Source: Aphrophora alni (lineage: Eukaryota > Arthropoda > Insecta > Hemiptera > Aphrophoridae). Taken from it: DNA of 64,000 nt. Numbering within the stretch: the stretch's first letter is position 1; each line of letters starts with the position of its first letter. The notes below the pieces were generated by a model. It saw nothing but the letters and a program-made list of their open reading frames with translations. It ran no database searches and had not been told where the DNA came from. Where the stretch lies: assembly GCA_963513935.1 (NCBI GenBank), contig OY740767.1, positions 152,588,431 to 152,652,430 on the forward strand, in the 5' to 3' direction. This document shows, piece after piece, positions 1 through 12,600 of the stretch. The position numbers were made by a program, and so were the translations under genes.

Positions 1-28
1 CTCCACTACCACTGAAGATGGCGACATT
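1..28 (+). CDS. Probable 3' end of an upstream exon
   Basis: The first 28 bases are open in the frame reading STTTEDGDI and are followed by GTATTT, a usable but weak donor. The phase (0) matches the start of the next exon at 198, giving a 169-bp intron. Support is limited to this fit. Confidence 0.45.
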
Positions 29-3000
29 GTATTTCAAATGTGTTTGAATTGATAAAAGTATTATTTGTGAGAAATTGTGTTCATGTTTTATTTTTATTTT
101 ATATCATCTCGCAAGTTGAGTTTAAAATTTATTCTATTATACTTGATTTAGAAAAGTGTCAATGATTTTAATATTTTGATTGTTTCTACTGTTTTAGTTA
201 AAAGAAAATATAACAAAAGAAGAGAAAGATAATCTGCTGTTAAAGGTTAAACTTGACGATGGAACAATTGGTGATGTAGTCACATGTTATAGAATTCAGA
301 ATAGTTGGCGTTACGTTTGTCATACTTGTAATATTTGTGGATCAGTATGGGAAAAGTTTTCTCAACATATAAATGGGCGGAAGCATAAAGAAAGTCTTTT
401 AAAACAATATCATCCAAAGGATAAGTTTCTCATTAAGTATGAAAATGGTAAAATATATATTTTAATTAAATTTTAACATTGTATTTATACAGGATGATCA
501 AAAAGACATTTAACCTTATTCGAAATGGATTTTATTTTACATTATTATATTAGAAAAGTACTGTAAGTGGTTAACATTATGATCCCATAAGGTTTCATCA
601 CTTTTAGATCACCCTATAACTATAGACTAAATCATTATTGTTGAAAGAGAACATAGCAGCACACTATTAGCTGGTTTTTTTGTTGTTGTTGTTTTTTTGA
701 TGTTAGTCTTAACTTTTAAATTGAAAAGATTCTCTTTGAATAAAATTATAAAATTAATTAAAGTTAGACTTACTGTGATGAATGACTTTACTCATTGTTT
801 GCTATTTTTTGTATCACTAAGTATTTTAAAAAAGTTCAATTTAATAGAAAATCAAAGTCTGTACAGACCTATTGGTTTATTTTTACAAGGTCTTGAACTT
901 GTTTTCAAGAATGCAGTTTTCAAGTAATTTAGCAAAGTTGTTAATCGAAGCACAAACACAATATTTTGTAAAATTCTACAATTTGTTTCCAATATAAAGT
1001 TAGAATAGAGATGAAGTAAGAGAAATATTTATAGCCAAAAGAGCCATTAATTAAAAAAATATACAAATACTGACTACACCTGCTGGCCTACTGAATACTT
1101 TGTGTATAAAGGTGAAAAAAGATATTGTAGCATGATTTTGTAAGAATTATTATTTCGGAAGACCAATAAACCTCTAATTGTTTATACGTGCGATTAAAAA
1201 GAGAATTATCTATGAAACAAATACAACATATAATATGCAATCTGTGTAATAAAGATATTGAGTAACATAAATTGTTCTTTGTCTGAAGCGATGTCCACAT
1301 GTCTTCCTGGACATTCGGCTTCCTCATTACACTGGGTCTTACTTGTAATGTTACTCTTAATAACACAGATCACTTAACACATTTAAAGTTATGGTTTGGC
1401 ACAGCCCTATGGTAGAAAATATACCGCGATAGCATGTTAGCATTAAAGGCGTTGTGAGAACCACGTGATCATTCTCAGAGTTGAAATTTCATACGAAGTA
1501 TGGCGATTTATACGCCACTCGATATGAACGAATTACTGTAGCGATTATAAATACATATAGCGAATTATACGTCGACTGATGCAAACGTATAATTAATGAG
1601 ATGTGCTGAATAGCACTAGAAGCGTTGAGAAAGTTTAGCTTCGACTGGTGCAAAGTTAAGTGAAATAAGCGTAACGTGTGCATATGAACTGTTACCTACC
1701 CAACTCGCCACGGCTTGGGTAGGTAACGCTTTGTGTCTATAGTCACTTGATATCCGCCAACCTATCAAAAATATTATAAATGATGTCATTTGACCTTGGA
1801 CTTGATATACAAGGCAAAACACTCCTTGAATTATGGAATGGACTCTTCCGATGTGGCGTGTTATAGGAGAAAGAGAAAGTTTATGCTAAAGAGGGGTGGT
1901 TTGAACTAAGAGAAGTTTTGCGTGGAAAAATGGTAAAAATTTAATTAAGAATACTGAACATAGCGGCGCCCTTGAAACAGTGTTAAGTTTTGACGATCCC
2001 GGTCAGAGGTGGCGAGAAAGGAGAATTGCAAGAGAGGAATCAGGAGTGGTCTCCGTGTGACAGGAGGCAAGGTAGAGGTCAAGGTTTGTGGTAGAAGGAA
2101 CAGTTGAATTCCGAAGTGTTTGTTATTGCCAGCTGTCAATTTTGTTAAAGAAGAAAGATTACATTGATAATTTTGAAAATGAGAGTTTATAGAAGCGGCA
2201 TCAAGAAAGAGTTATTGAGTAGATTCAGAAGGCAATTTAAAAACCTTAACGGAATGTCGTGTAATGACCCCAGTAGCGTTGCGTATGGTGACTACTCGAA
2301 CATGTCCATCTTTCCCCTCGTGAATCGTGAGAAATTGGCCCCCCATTGGCCAAGATAACGGCCGGGTCTGTTGATCGTGAATTAGTACCAGATCGCCATG
2401 TTTCAAGTTTTCTGTACGAGTTAAGTGATGTTTGGCAGCTTTTACTGCGCTTTCCCACAAGCCACCTTCATGAGGAGCAGCTAGGGGTAAAAAATGAAAT
2501 TTGATATTTTGTTCTGAGTTGAATTTTGTAACTTTGTCTTTGAAAATGGACAGTTTTGAGAGAATGCGATAAATGGTTTTTAGTTTTGTAGCGGCGTTAA
2601 TGAAGTTAGTGCTGCAATCAGAGTAGATGTCGGAACATAATCCTCGATGTGATAGGAAACGAGTGAGAGTGCCAATGAATGCATCAGTGCTTAGATCCAG
2701 TGTTAAATGTACTGCTTTGGTTGAAAAACAGACAAAGATACATAAATAAACCTTGATAATTTTTGTGGAGCGTAGCGTATGAATCTTTACGAAAAAAGAG
2801 CCAGCAAAGTCAATACCAGTTTTGAGAAATGGTTTAGATTAATTAAGAATACCAAACACATATAAAAAAACCATCCCCAAAACCCAATAAATCTAACCAA
2901 AATTATTCATTACAAAAATGTCAGTTTGGTAATAGTCAGTTAAAAATTTTTTGTTTTTTTATAATTATTCCTGATTCATATTTTATTTTATTTTTTTTTA

Positions 3001-6000
3001 CTTGTGATTTTGCACAAGGGTTTGTGTCATTAATATTCTCATTTAACTAAATCGATAGAATTGATTGTGTAAAATTATATCTTTTATAACTTTCCCATAT
3101 TAGATTTTTTGCTTTTTTATCAATAACTTACGAACAGGAATTTTTGGAGAGATGGCGATTATTAAGTTTTGTGTCTTCAGAGGCTCGCTTAAGCAAAATT
3201 TGATGAAAATCATTAGAGTCAATTTTGAGAAAATAGTATTTTTGAATTCTTGGTTGGTTTTACCTTTAACATGATACTGAGTCCCAAGATAACAGCTTAA
3301 AAACTCACTTCTATTGTACAACATCCATCTTGCCATTTACTTTCTCATATTTAAATAATTATATTAAAAACGTTTTTACCCTTAGCTATCTATCTTGGAT
3401 ATCTTTACTTGACAATCATGGAACACAATATTATTAATTATACTGACCATCTAATCAGAGGTAATCATTCTATTTGACTGAACAGATTCCCCATAATATG
3501 TTTCTATATTAGGATGCTATTAGATTATTCAAAGACTACTATAACAAAATTCTTTGCTAGGTAAGTAGTTTTGGGTTAAGTTAACAATATCAAATTAGAT
3601 TGTCTTTTGGTTGATCAATGATACAAATTTTAAATGATTTATACGTCAAAATGTTTCTTTATTTCAAAAATACACTATCTCGGGGAAGGGGAGCTCGTGC
3701 TGGCCAAGAAATCCTGTTTTATACGCAAAATTTTTATACAAAAGAAAGTTATTTAAATTTTAATTTATTATGAAAATAATTTAGTCAAATTGTTCACTAT
3801 GTGTTTACCAATATTTCTATGTTCAACTTCGGCCGATATGATCGCGAAATTCACTCTTCCTCGCACACACAAAAAAAAACACATCTTGCTCCTTCGGCGT
3901 TTCTCTCAGCAGTCTTCAAAAAAGGACGCTATGGTATTTTCAAGCTTGCCAGCTACAACTGCATTGATTTGAGTCGTCCATTCTCATTGGCCGGTGAATC
4001 CGTTGTCAAGGCAACAAGTTCGTTGTGTCGTGAAATTACTTTGAGTGTTTTAACTTTTTAGCTATATTTTAATTCCAAAAATGATTTGTAACAATTTTAA
4101 TTATTCAAATAGACACTTTATATCGAATTTTTACTTTACATAATCTTTTTTAATATAGGTCAAAATTTTACCACGTAATCTACACTCTGGCTTGGCTACA
4201 ATTAGAATTCAAAATGTCTAACTTTCTGATTATAAATTATTTGATAATGGCCTAATTTTACAAATTTATATATTTTACAACCTACCAGTATTTCTATGGT
4301 TTCTTACATTTTTTCAACCCAATTTTTAATTTGGAAGAGGTTATATGTATTCCCTACTTGTTTATCAGACTTGCTTCTATTAATTTGTACCATTATACTA
4401 CTGGTATTTATTTTATGTTCTTTCTTTTTTTATAAGTAAATGATGTCCTAGAGGTTTTTTGTCATTAAACAAAAATAAAAAATAGTTTTTAGTTTTTACA
4501 TGTGCAAAAAGTTGTGTTTTATTTCCAGAAAACACAAAATTATACACTTTTGAATGTTGTCAAAAATTTTATGTTAGACAAATATAAATGGTACTTCAAA
4601 CATGTGATGTGAGCGACATCTTGTATCAGTGTCAGCCATATGAAACAGCCTTTATAAATATTTTTCATCTCTATTTTAATGATATATCGAAAATAAACAA
4701 TTTTCAAAAAAATAATCTAAATCAATAATTCTTATAACTTATTCCAAATATCAGATATGTGTTTTCAGATTTATTAGTATAAGAGTGAAGTATGTATGAT
4801 ATACATTTTGTCATTACTGATAAGGTTAGGTTAGGGATATAATGATTTAAGATAAACGATGGTCCTGGTCTTGTAGTAATTCACAGATTATGTAACATGC
4901 AAAAGAAAAAGTTCGTCATTCATCCAATTTGTTTTATTATAAAAAAGAGGTTAATGAGTATCATCCTTACAGTGATTACTTGACGACAGAATTTTATGGA
5001 TGTTAATAATATAACGATTTTTTTATCATTTGTCTCTCAAACTATCATGAGTAATTATTTCCTTTTACTTTTATAAAAACCAAAACACAAACATGTTATA
5101 TAAAACATTTCTATAACATAAAAATAATAATAGACTCTGATCTCTGTATTTATTGTCCATTGTCTATTAATTAAATCAGCTCAATTTATTTTTAAAAAAT
5201 GTTTTTTTTGTACCACATGATATCTCGCACAAATGAATGTTACTTCGTAGTATAATTAATTTTTATTAATTCTGTTGTGTTTTACATATCATGCTTTCTT
5301 ATTCTTATTACTTTTTCACTAATACTTGATCATTTCATTTGAGTTTAACGATATGATGTTTCACTTGTGCAATATGGACGCCACTACAACTGCAATACTA
5401 CGTGATCACTCAAGTCTCAGATCTAATGATGACTGACTAAAACGATTCTAAAGTGAATGTAACCTCTGTAACTTTGCTTGCATTAGCTGCAAGATCCCAT
5501 GGCTTTTAGTTCTCATCTTCTTCGACATAGAACTTTTGGTTAATTATCAATTATTAGAAGTCTCTGATGTTATAATGTATATAAATCAATATTTTTTATG
5601 ATGTCACAGATTGTACCTCAAAAAATCTGTTTAACTACCAACACTCTGAATACTTTAGCTGTCAAAACTGAGTCACTGGACATCCTCCTTCATTGAAATC
5701 CTACCTGATGAAAAAAATCCCAAAAGTAAACAAAGCTCCCCCTTGGCCCTTCTGTAGTTCTAACATTAGACTGCACCTGCCTAACAATGTCTCAAAGAAA
5801 GATCTTCCTGAAGCTCAAAGAGCAGCTCCATTGGAAGCTATCAACAACTATTACGAACATTATAAAATATTCACATATGGCTCACAAAATCTAGAGTAGA
5901 ATATGTCATAGATAATACCAATGAGTCGCCATTGATGCAGCTATAGTTCACATTACAAGTTTGAAAAGACAAGCTGTTTGTATATACAGAGACTCTATGA

Positions 6001-8876
6001 GTAGACTGTAACTTTTGAAACAATACAGACCATCGAACTACTGTCATATAGTAAAAGATATTCATTTTATGGTTGAAAAAGTTAAAAATTATAAATATTT
6101 ATTTTCAATGGGTTCTGGTTCTATGAGGTAATGAAGAGGCCTACAGAATAGCTAGGTTTGTTGCTGACTCCATCGATGAATGCCAGTCTTGAAACAGAGT
6201 GCTACATACAAAATGGTTCGAGGAATAATGGTCTTCATCTGCACTCAATATAAAAATACCCTAACAACCAAAAGTTAATGAGAGGTTTTCCCTTGAAAGC
6301 TGATTTCAAAGTGTTGTCTGTTGAAATTTCAATCAGATTCTTTTTTTCGGCAACGTCCAACTGTGCTGGTTAAAAATTCTTTTCAGAGAAAGGATTTCTA
6401 TTAACAATACTTTCTTCAAGCTTTGGGAAATATATTTCAAATGAAGATTTGAATCCCTTCAAGTGCTCACATATTTGCAACTTAACACCTTAACACAATT
6501 AGAGAGTTGCAACTCATTCTCTTTTAAAAAGTCATTCAAAGTCTCGAAAAATACAGGACCTTTAAAACTCAATATTTTTTATCATAGATTTTGACTTCTC
6601 TGATACTCTGAAGATTGTGATTGAACTTCTGATGGCCCAGATTTAGCTTATTGAGTTGTTGAAAAACGTCAGATAAGTAAGCCAAACATTGTAGCCAATC
6701 GCTGTCATGTAGCTTGGATGACAGGCAGAAAGAGTTATCTTGAAAAAATAACTGTACATCATATCTAAGCTCGAATAATCTTTGGAGGACTTTTCCCTGG
6801 GAAAGCCACCTCACTTCTGTGTGCTAAAGTAAGTTCAAATCGAGTCTATCCATTTAATTACAAAGAAATTTGAAAAGCCTTGAGTTTAAGCACTGTGACT
6901 TGATAAAGTTAACAATTTTCACAGCCTCATCAATAACAGTTTTAAGTTCACCAAATAGTTCTTTGCAGGCAAGGCTTTGTCTGTGGATATAGTAATGAGT
7001 CCAGCTTACGTGGGTCACCACCTCTTTGATTCAAGCTCGAAGACCAATAAAACTGCCTGACATAGATTTTTCCCCATCAGTAGATAGGCTACAACAACTT
7101 TTTCAGGATATATCATTTTCAATAAAATACCCATCAATGACATTAAATATATCAGCTCCATTCTTTGTTTTGGCAGTGGATAACACTAAAAGATTTTCTT
7201 CAACCTCATTTTTTTACAGATACTTTGCACATATATGTACAATATGGCACATTAGCCACATCTGTACTTTCATCATCTTGAATAGCAAAGTGTTTGCTAT
7301 TCTTTATTCTTGTAATGACTGTTTCCTCAATATCATTAGTATATCCTTAATTATACGAGATATAGTTGAGTTAGAAACTGGGATAGCGATTATTTGTTTG
7401 TCATTCTCTTCACCAAGCATACAACTAACAGCATCCTTAATGCATGGAAAAATTAAATTTTCTGCAATGTGGTAATTAATTTTATATAATGCTTCAACCA
7501 CATTTTTGTTTTATTTGTTAATTGCCTCAAAAGAAGATTATAAAAAAAACTGTTATCTTTTTTTCTCATAGTTACGATGTTTTGTTTGTAAATGGTGTGT
7601 AAGCAGAGAAGGGTTCACTACTATTTGCTAAAATCTCGCCACACAGCACACATTGTGGGTCTAGGACCGACATCATCCCCGACAAAAGAAAATCCGTACA
7701 TCAAATACTTAAGGGTTTTCAAGTGTCCTTTGGCATACTCAGCAATCAAACTACCACGATCTATGGTATGCCGAAATAGTATTTTACTAGTTGCGGCTTT
7801 TGACCTGAATATTTGTTTTATTTTATGAACTATTTGTTTGATCCTTCTAATTGTTAATAAAATTTCAAGGCATTATAAGTAAATTGAAAACTCAAACAAA
7901 TTTAAAGACCATCATTATTTTGAAACACTTTTTATTCAGTTAATTAATTCATGCTGCTTGGGTCGTTGAATTATCTTAGACATACTACATTTGTTATCTC
8001 TATTCTGTATTTTCGTATATTTATTTACTACATATTAGTTTAATATGTGACTATATATAGTATATATAGTGACTAATACTGTATATATAGTACAATTGGT
8101 TATATATGTTTAACATATTCTGTACTTAATTTGTATTTATTATGTTGTTGGTCAATATTTTTATATCTGTTTAATACTGTAACTCTATACAATTTACATG
8201 TCCGCCATTACACATTTTCTTTCCGTGAACACCCGAGCGGTCCATTACAAATCCCTGGGGGTTCGCGAACCCCAGATTGAGAACTGTTGATCCTAACTTT
8301 TTTTTTTTGCTAAACCTAACCTTTTTGAGATGCTTTCAATGATGTCAACATCCTATACCTTACAGTTATAGTATTGAAATATGTTGTGATAAATGAAACT
8401 TCAACTTTATCTTTTATTGATATTTGGAATGATAAGAATATATTTATTTTGTTTTTCTGTTGTTTTTTAGATTTGTAAATTAGCCAGATTTATTTAAAAA
8501 AGTTTTATTTTTTCTAGAAAAAACTTCAAAAAGAGAAAATAGTAATGAAAAACAGGGGATTGAGAAAAAGATTACTGTTTGTAAAATTCAGAGCAAGTTG
8601 GACGACTGCTATAAACCTTTGATAGGGCTAGAATATTTACTGGAAATTGATTGTCAAAGAGCAACTTGTGATCATTACTGTTGTTTACTCTGCGATAAAC
8701 AGGGTACCTTTCCAGCATTGTTAATCCACCTGTTATCGCAAAATCATCAATCATGTTATTTGGTGAGTAAACATTCAGGAAATTATTCCATAATTACATT
8801 AAAATATTTAGTCTATTGTCAACTAAATATACTCCTTAAAAAAGTCTAGATGAAATAGGTCACTGACTATTTTAAT

Positions 8877-8921
<45 letters not shown>

Positions 8922-9620
8922 GAGTGAACTGTTCTAGAGATATTTAAAACAGTCAAAGTGAAAACCACTGTTAAGAAAGGGAATCGTCAAGATTTAATCA
9001 TTTACAGATGTATATCACTATTGTCAATTTTTAATAGTGTATTTTTGACAATATTTTTGAGTATACTTTATAAGTTTTTTAATAAATTTTAACTCCTTTC
9101 TGACTAGCAACATGTCGTGAGGGAAGGAAACACTCAATGCTAAAGTGAGGCTTAGACAATAGAGAACAAGTTTTTAACATCTTCCTTGATCTTAGCACAT
9201 TTTTGACTGTGTGGATTTTCAAATATTATTTAACAAATTAAGAGACTATTTCCTTAAGATGGATTGAATCTTATATGACAAGTAGAATTCAGTATGTTAA
9301 GGTCACAATATGATATTTGATGACTGAGAGATCGTGGTATCTGATTCAGACAACACCATCTCATTTCTCGCATCTGATTCAGGTCAAACACAGCACTCTT
9401 GTGCTTTCTGCTCTCTCGACATGGCACCTCAGGATTTTTGGTTTAACTCCAACCTGAATATGCCACTGAAAGAGACCTGCTTTTAGTGGAAAATGAAAAT
9501 CTAATGCAGAAAATATTCAGGTCATATATTTTTTTAACAAATCTCATATACATGTATATTTCGTGATTGCTCCATTTTGAGTTGTAGCCTTTTTCCACTA
9601 TGTATGTATGTATGTATGTA

Positions 9621-9672
<52 letters not shown>

Positions 9673-12600
9673 ACATACACACATATAATTACATGAATTT
9701 CAGCAAGCTCTATATCTTATTCTGGAGGTCCTTAAATGTGGGCTATAAGTTAACTAATTAAAACTTTTTAATGATGGAAAGCAAAACGCCATTCATAATT
9801 GACTGGTCGTAACAAACATTAACAATATTTAAATGATGAGAGATGCCGAATTAACATTTAATGAAATAAATGACCATGCATAGGATTCCACCTCTCAGGA
9901 GCGAGTCTGAAGATGGTACATACATTCTGAAATGAGTAACATATGTTACAAAATAAGTCACAAGACAGAGTAAGTATTAAATATCTTAGGTACAAAAGGT
10001 TACTTTACCAGTGAGGAATACCAGAAAGTATTCCTTTCCCTACATCTGTAGAGGTAATGACAATATCACCCAGAATCATTTTAAGATTCTTAGGAAGCTT
10101 AAACATTGGATGGGACTAAAACATAATTAGTAAGGTAGTCACAAAAGATCTATTTAGGTCGCAGTGACAAGAAGCTAAATAGCCTCGGACACCAAATTCA
10201 CTAACTAGAGCACCTCTTTATAACAAAAAATGTTCCTATCATAATTTTTGTGGCTGCTATGTACCATAGCAAAGAACAACAGAATATGGTGTCGAAAATC
10301 ATTTTTTCCATTTCCCGAGGTCATGGAATGCAAATATCAATAAAAAAAAATAGAGGTTGAAATTGTTTGCTCTAACTTATTCTATACTTTGTATACTATG
10401 TAAGTAATAGAATCCATCCGTTGTTTGTAATTAGAATAATATTTATGTGTAAATTAATTGTAATTTGTCTGTGCAGAAAAAGTTTTTCCCTAAGGCTGCT
10501 GAGAAATTGGAATTGTTTCATAAATTTGGGGTTCATCAAAATCATGAACTCTTCGCTATGTTGACTGAACACGTTGTTGCTAGAATTGAATATGTGTTGG
10601 GCAGATTGAAACCATCTCAAGTAAAACTAGATATGTTTGAAAATAACAAGAAAAGTTTATTGGATAAGATAGAAAATGGAAAACATCTGAAGTAAGTATC
10701 TTTGTAGCATCTGAAAGTACAAGGTCTGTTTGAAAATTAATAATTATTATTTATTGCTAGAAAATTGTTTTAACAAAAGTATAGCAAAGTTAAAATTAGT
10801 TCATTATAATAAAAGCCTTACAAAATAACCTTATAATAATACAGTTAATAATAATATATAAAACAGATTACACTAGGATATATTGTAAAATTAACACTTT
10901 GAAGCCTAACTCTCTAACGCGCTGCTTTCCTACTGTGCCTGGGGGTTTTGGACATGTTTTAAAAAAATTGTGGTATTTGTTATATTTATCATATATGACT
11001 TATTATATATCATTTTAAACCTAAAGAAATTACCTTTTTAAATATATATATATTTACATATGTAAATAGATATTTTACTCACAGTCAACACTCCTTAGTC
11101 TTGAAAAAGGGTAAAATACACACACAAACAAAAATAGCTACATAGCACTTCACTAAACATAATTGGCCTTTGTATGATACAGTTTGAAACATTCAGGTAC
11201 ACAAAGGGGTACTGAACATTCTGGGTTCACCATAACTCAAAAAGTATTTAGTATTCAAGAAAAACAACAAACAAACATAACAAATCTTGATTACTCAGTC
11301 ACTAACTTTGAACTAAACAAACGTCTGCTACGTTCCTCGTAGATGTGTTACGTTGCCTAACATCAGGTTTATAATATTTATATTTAGTCCATATCAACAG
11401 CACAGACTATTCGAAAATCAAAGACATGCAAAGATAAATAGCCAATTAAAGAAGCAAAAGTGCCGAAACCCGATTATATGCCGACATCGCGATCTTATAG
11501 AATTATTTAGCGCAGCCCAATGTATACTCGGGCTTCAGCGGCGAGCGCTGTCGCACTGCCCGACCTATACTCGGGCTTAGGCTTCAAAGTGTTAACCTGA
11601 AATCAATATATTAACAGTATATTAAAAAGCTGTTTTCAAACATATATATGTTAAGAATAATGAAAATGTATAACACTCTATGTATGCCTTATTATGGCGT
11701 AATTTTCCCTTGCTTGAATTATGGGATTTCTGTTGGGAAACACAACAAAACAAAATTTGCTGTGTGTATTCATGCTAAAATAAAAAGTTTTAAAAGTGTG
11801 AGACTTGTTTCTGGCTAATAGAATCTTGCAAGCAGATTTTTAAAGAGCACTCAATATTTTTGATGTCATGTACTAGAGATATAAATATATGATATATGAA
11901 TAGACACATGAATAGATATAACACCAGAGAAGAAAGTGATCACCAAGCTTTAACATCATAGTGAATTGCCAAACCTAGCGGATGTTATCCCTGTGAACAA
12001 TTTCCGCACCCTTTAAACCAAATTTTTGACAAATTGATCTTTAAATACAGTCTAAAAAAGTTGTTGCTTGATTCACAAAGGTCTTTGCAATACTATCTGG
12101 ACTTTATACTATCTTTTGCGATTGACAGTTACAGTAATATTATCTGAAGAGGTATTGTTCCCATATTTCATTATTTATTTACTTCGAAAATTAACTTTAT
12201 TTAGTTTTCTGTATCCAAGAGTCTTAATTTTTATTTCTTTTAAGCTTAAACTCCTATTTCCGATAACTTCATGTTATCCCCCTCCCCAATAAATTTTGTT
12301 TTTCTCATACCACCGTAGGAAGCAGGCGTAGAACCTCGTAACTAATTGGAAGCAAATTTTGATTACTTTTTAAACTATGACGAAGTGCGAAATTAGTATA
12401 GACAGAAGTGAATATTATCTAAGTAAGTTAAAAACAGGTATCATTTCTTTAATTACTTTCCTTTGTCTGTAAAATGGTTGCATAGTGATGGATGACACAT
12501 ACTAGATGTAAGTACACTTACAAATTAATTTATGTTATTAATTCAGCTACAAGAGGTCCAGTTTCAACAATTATTATTTCTGGGTCCTTTTATTCAGTAG

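Noticed and set aside
3790..4061. Overlapping plus-strand frames of 60 and 86 codons
   Set aside because: Higher GC than the surroundings but no recognisable motif, and the only good splice signals nearby do not give a phase fitting the gene.
9443..9682. 79-codon minus-strand frame with Tyr-Ile repeats
   Set aside because: Produced by the TA/TATG microsatellite.
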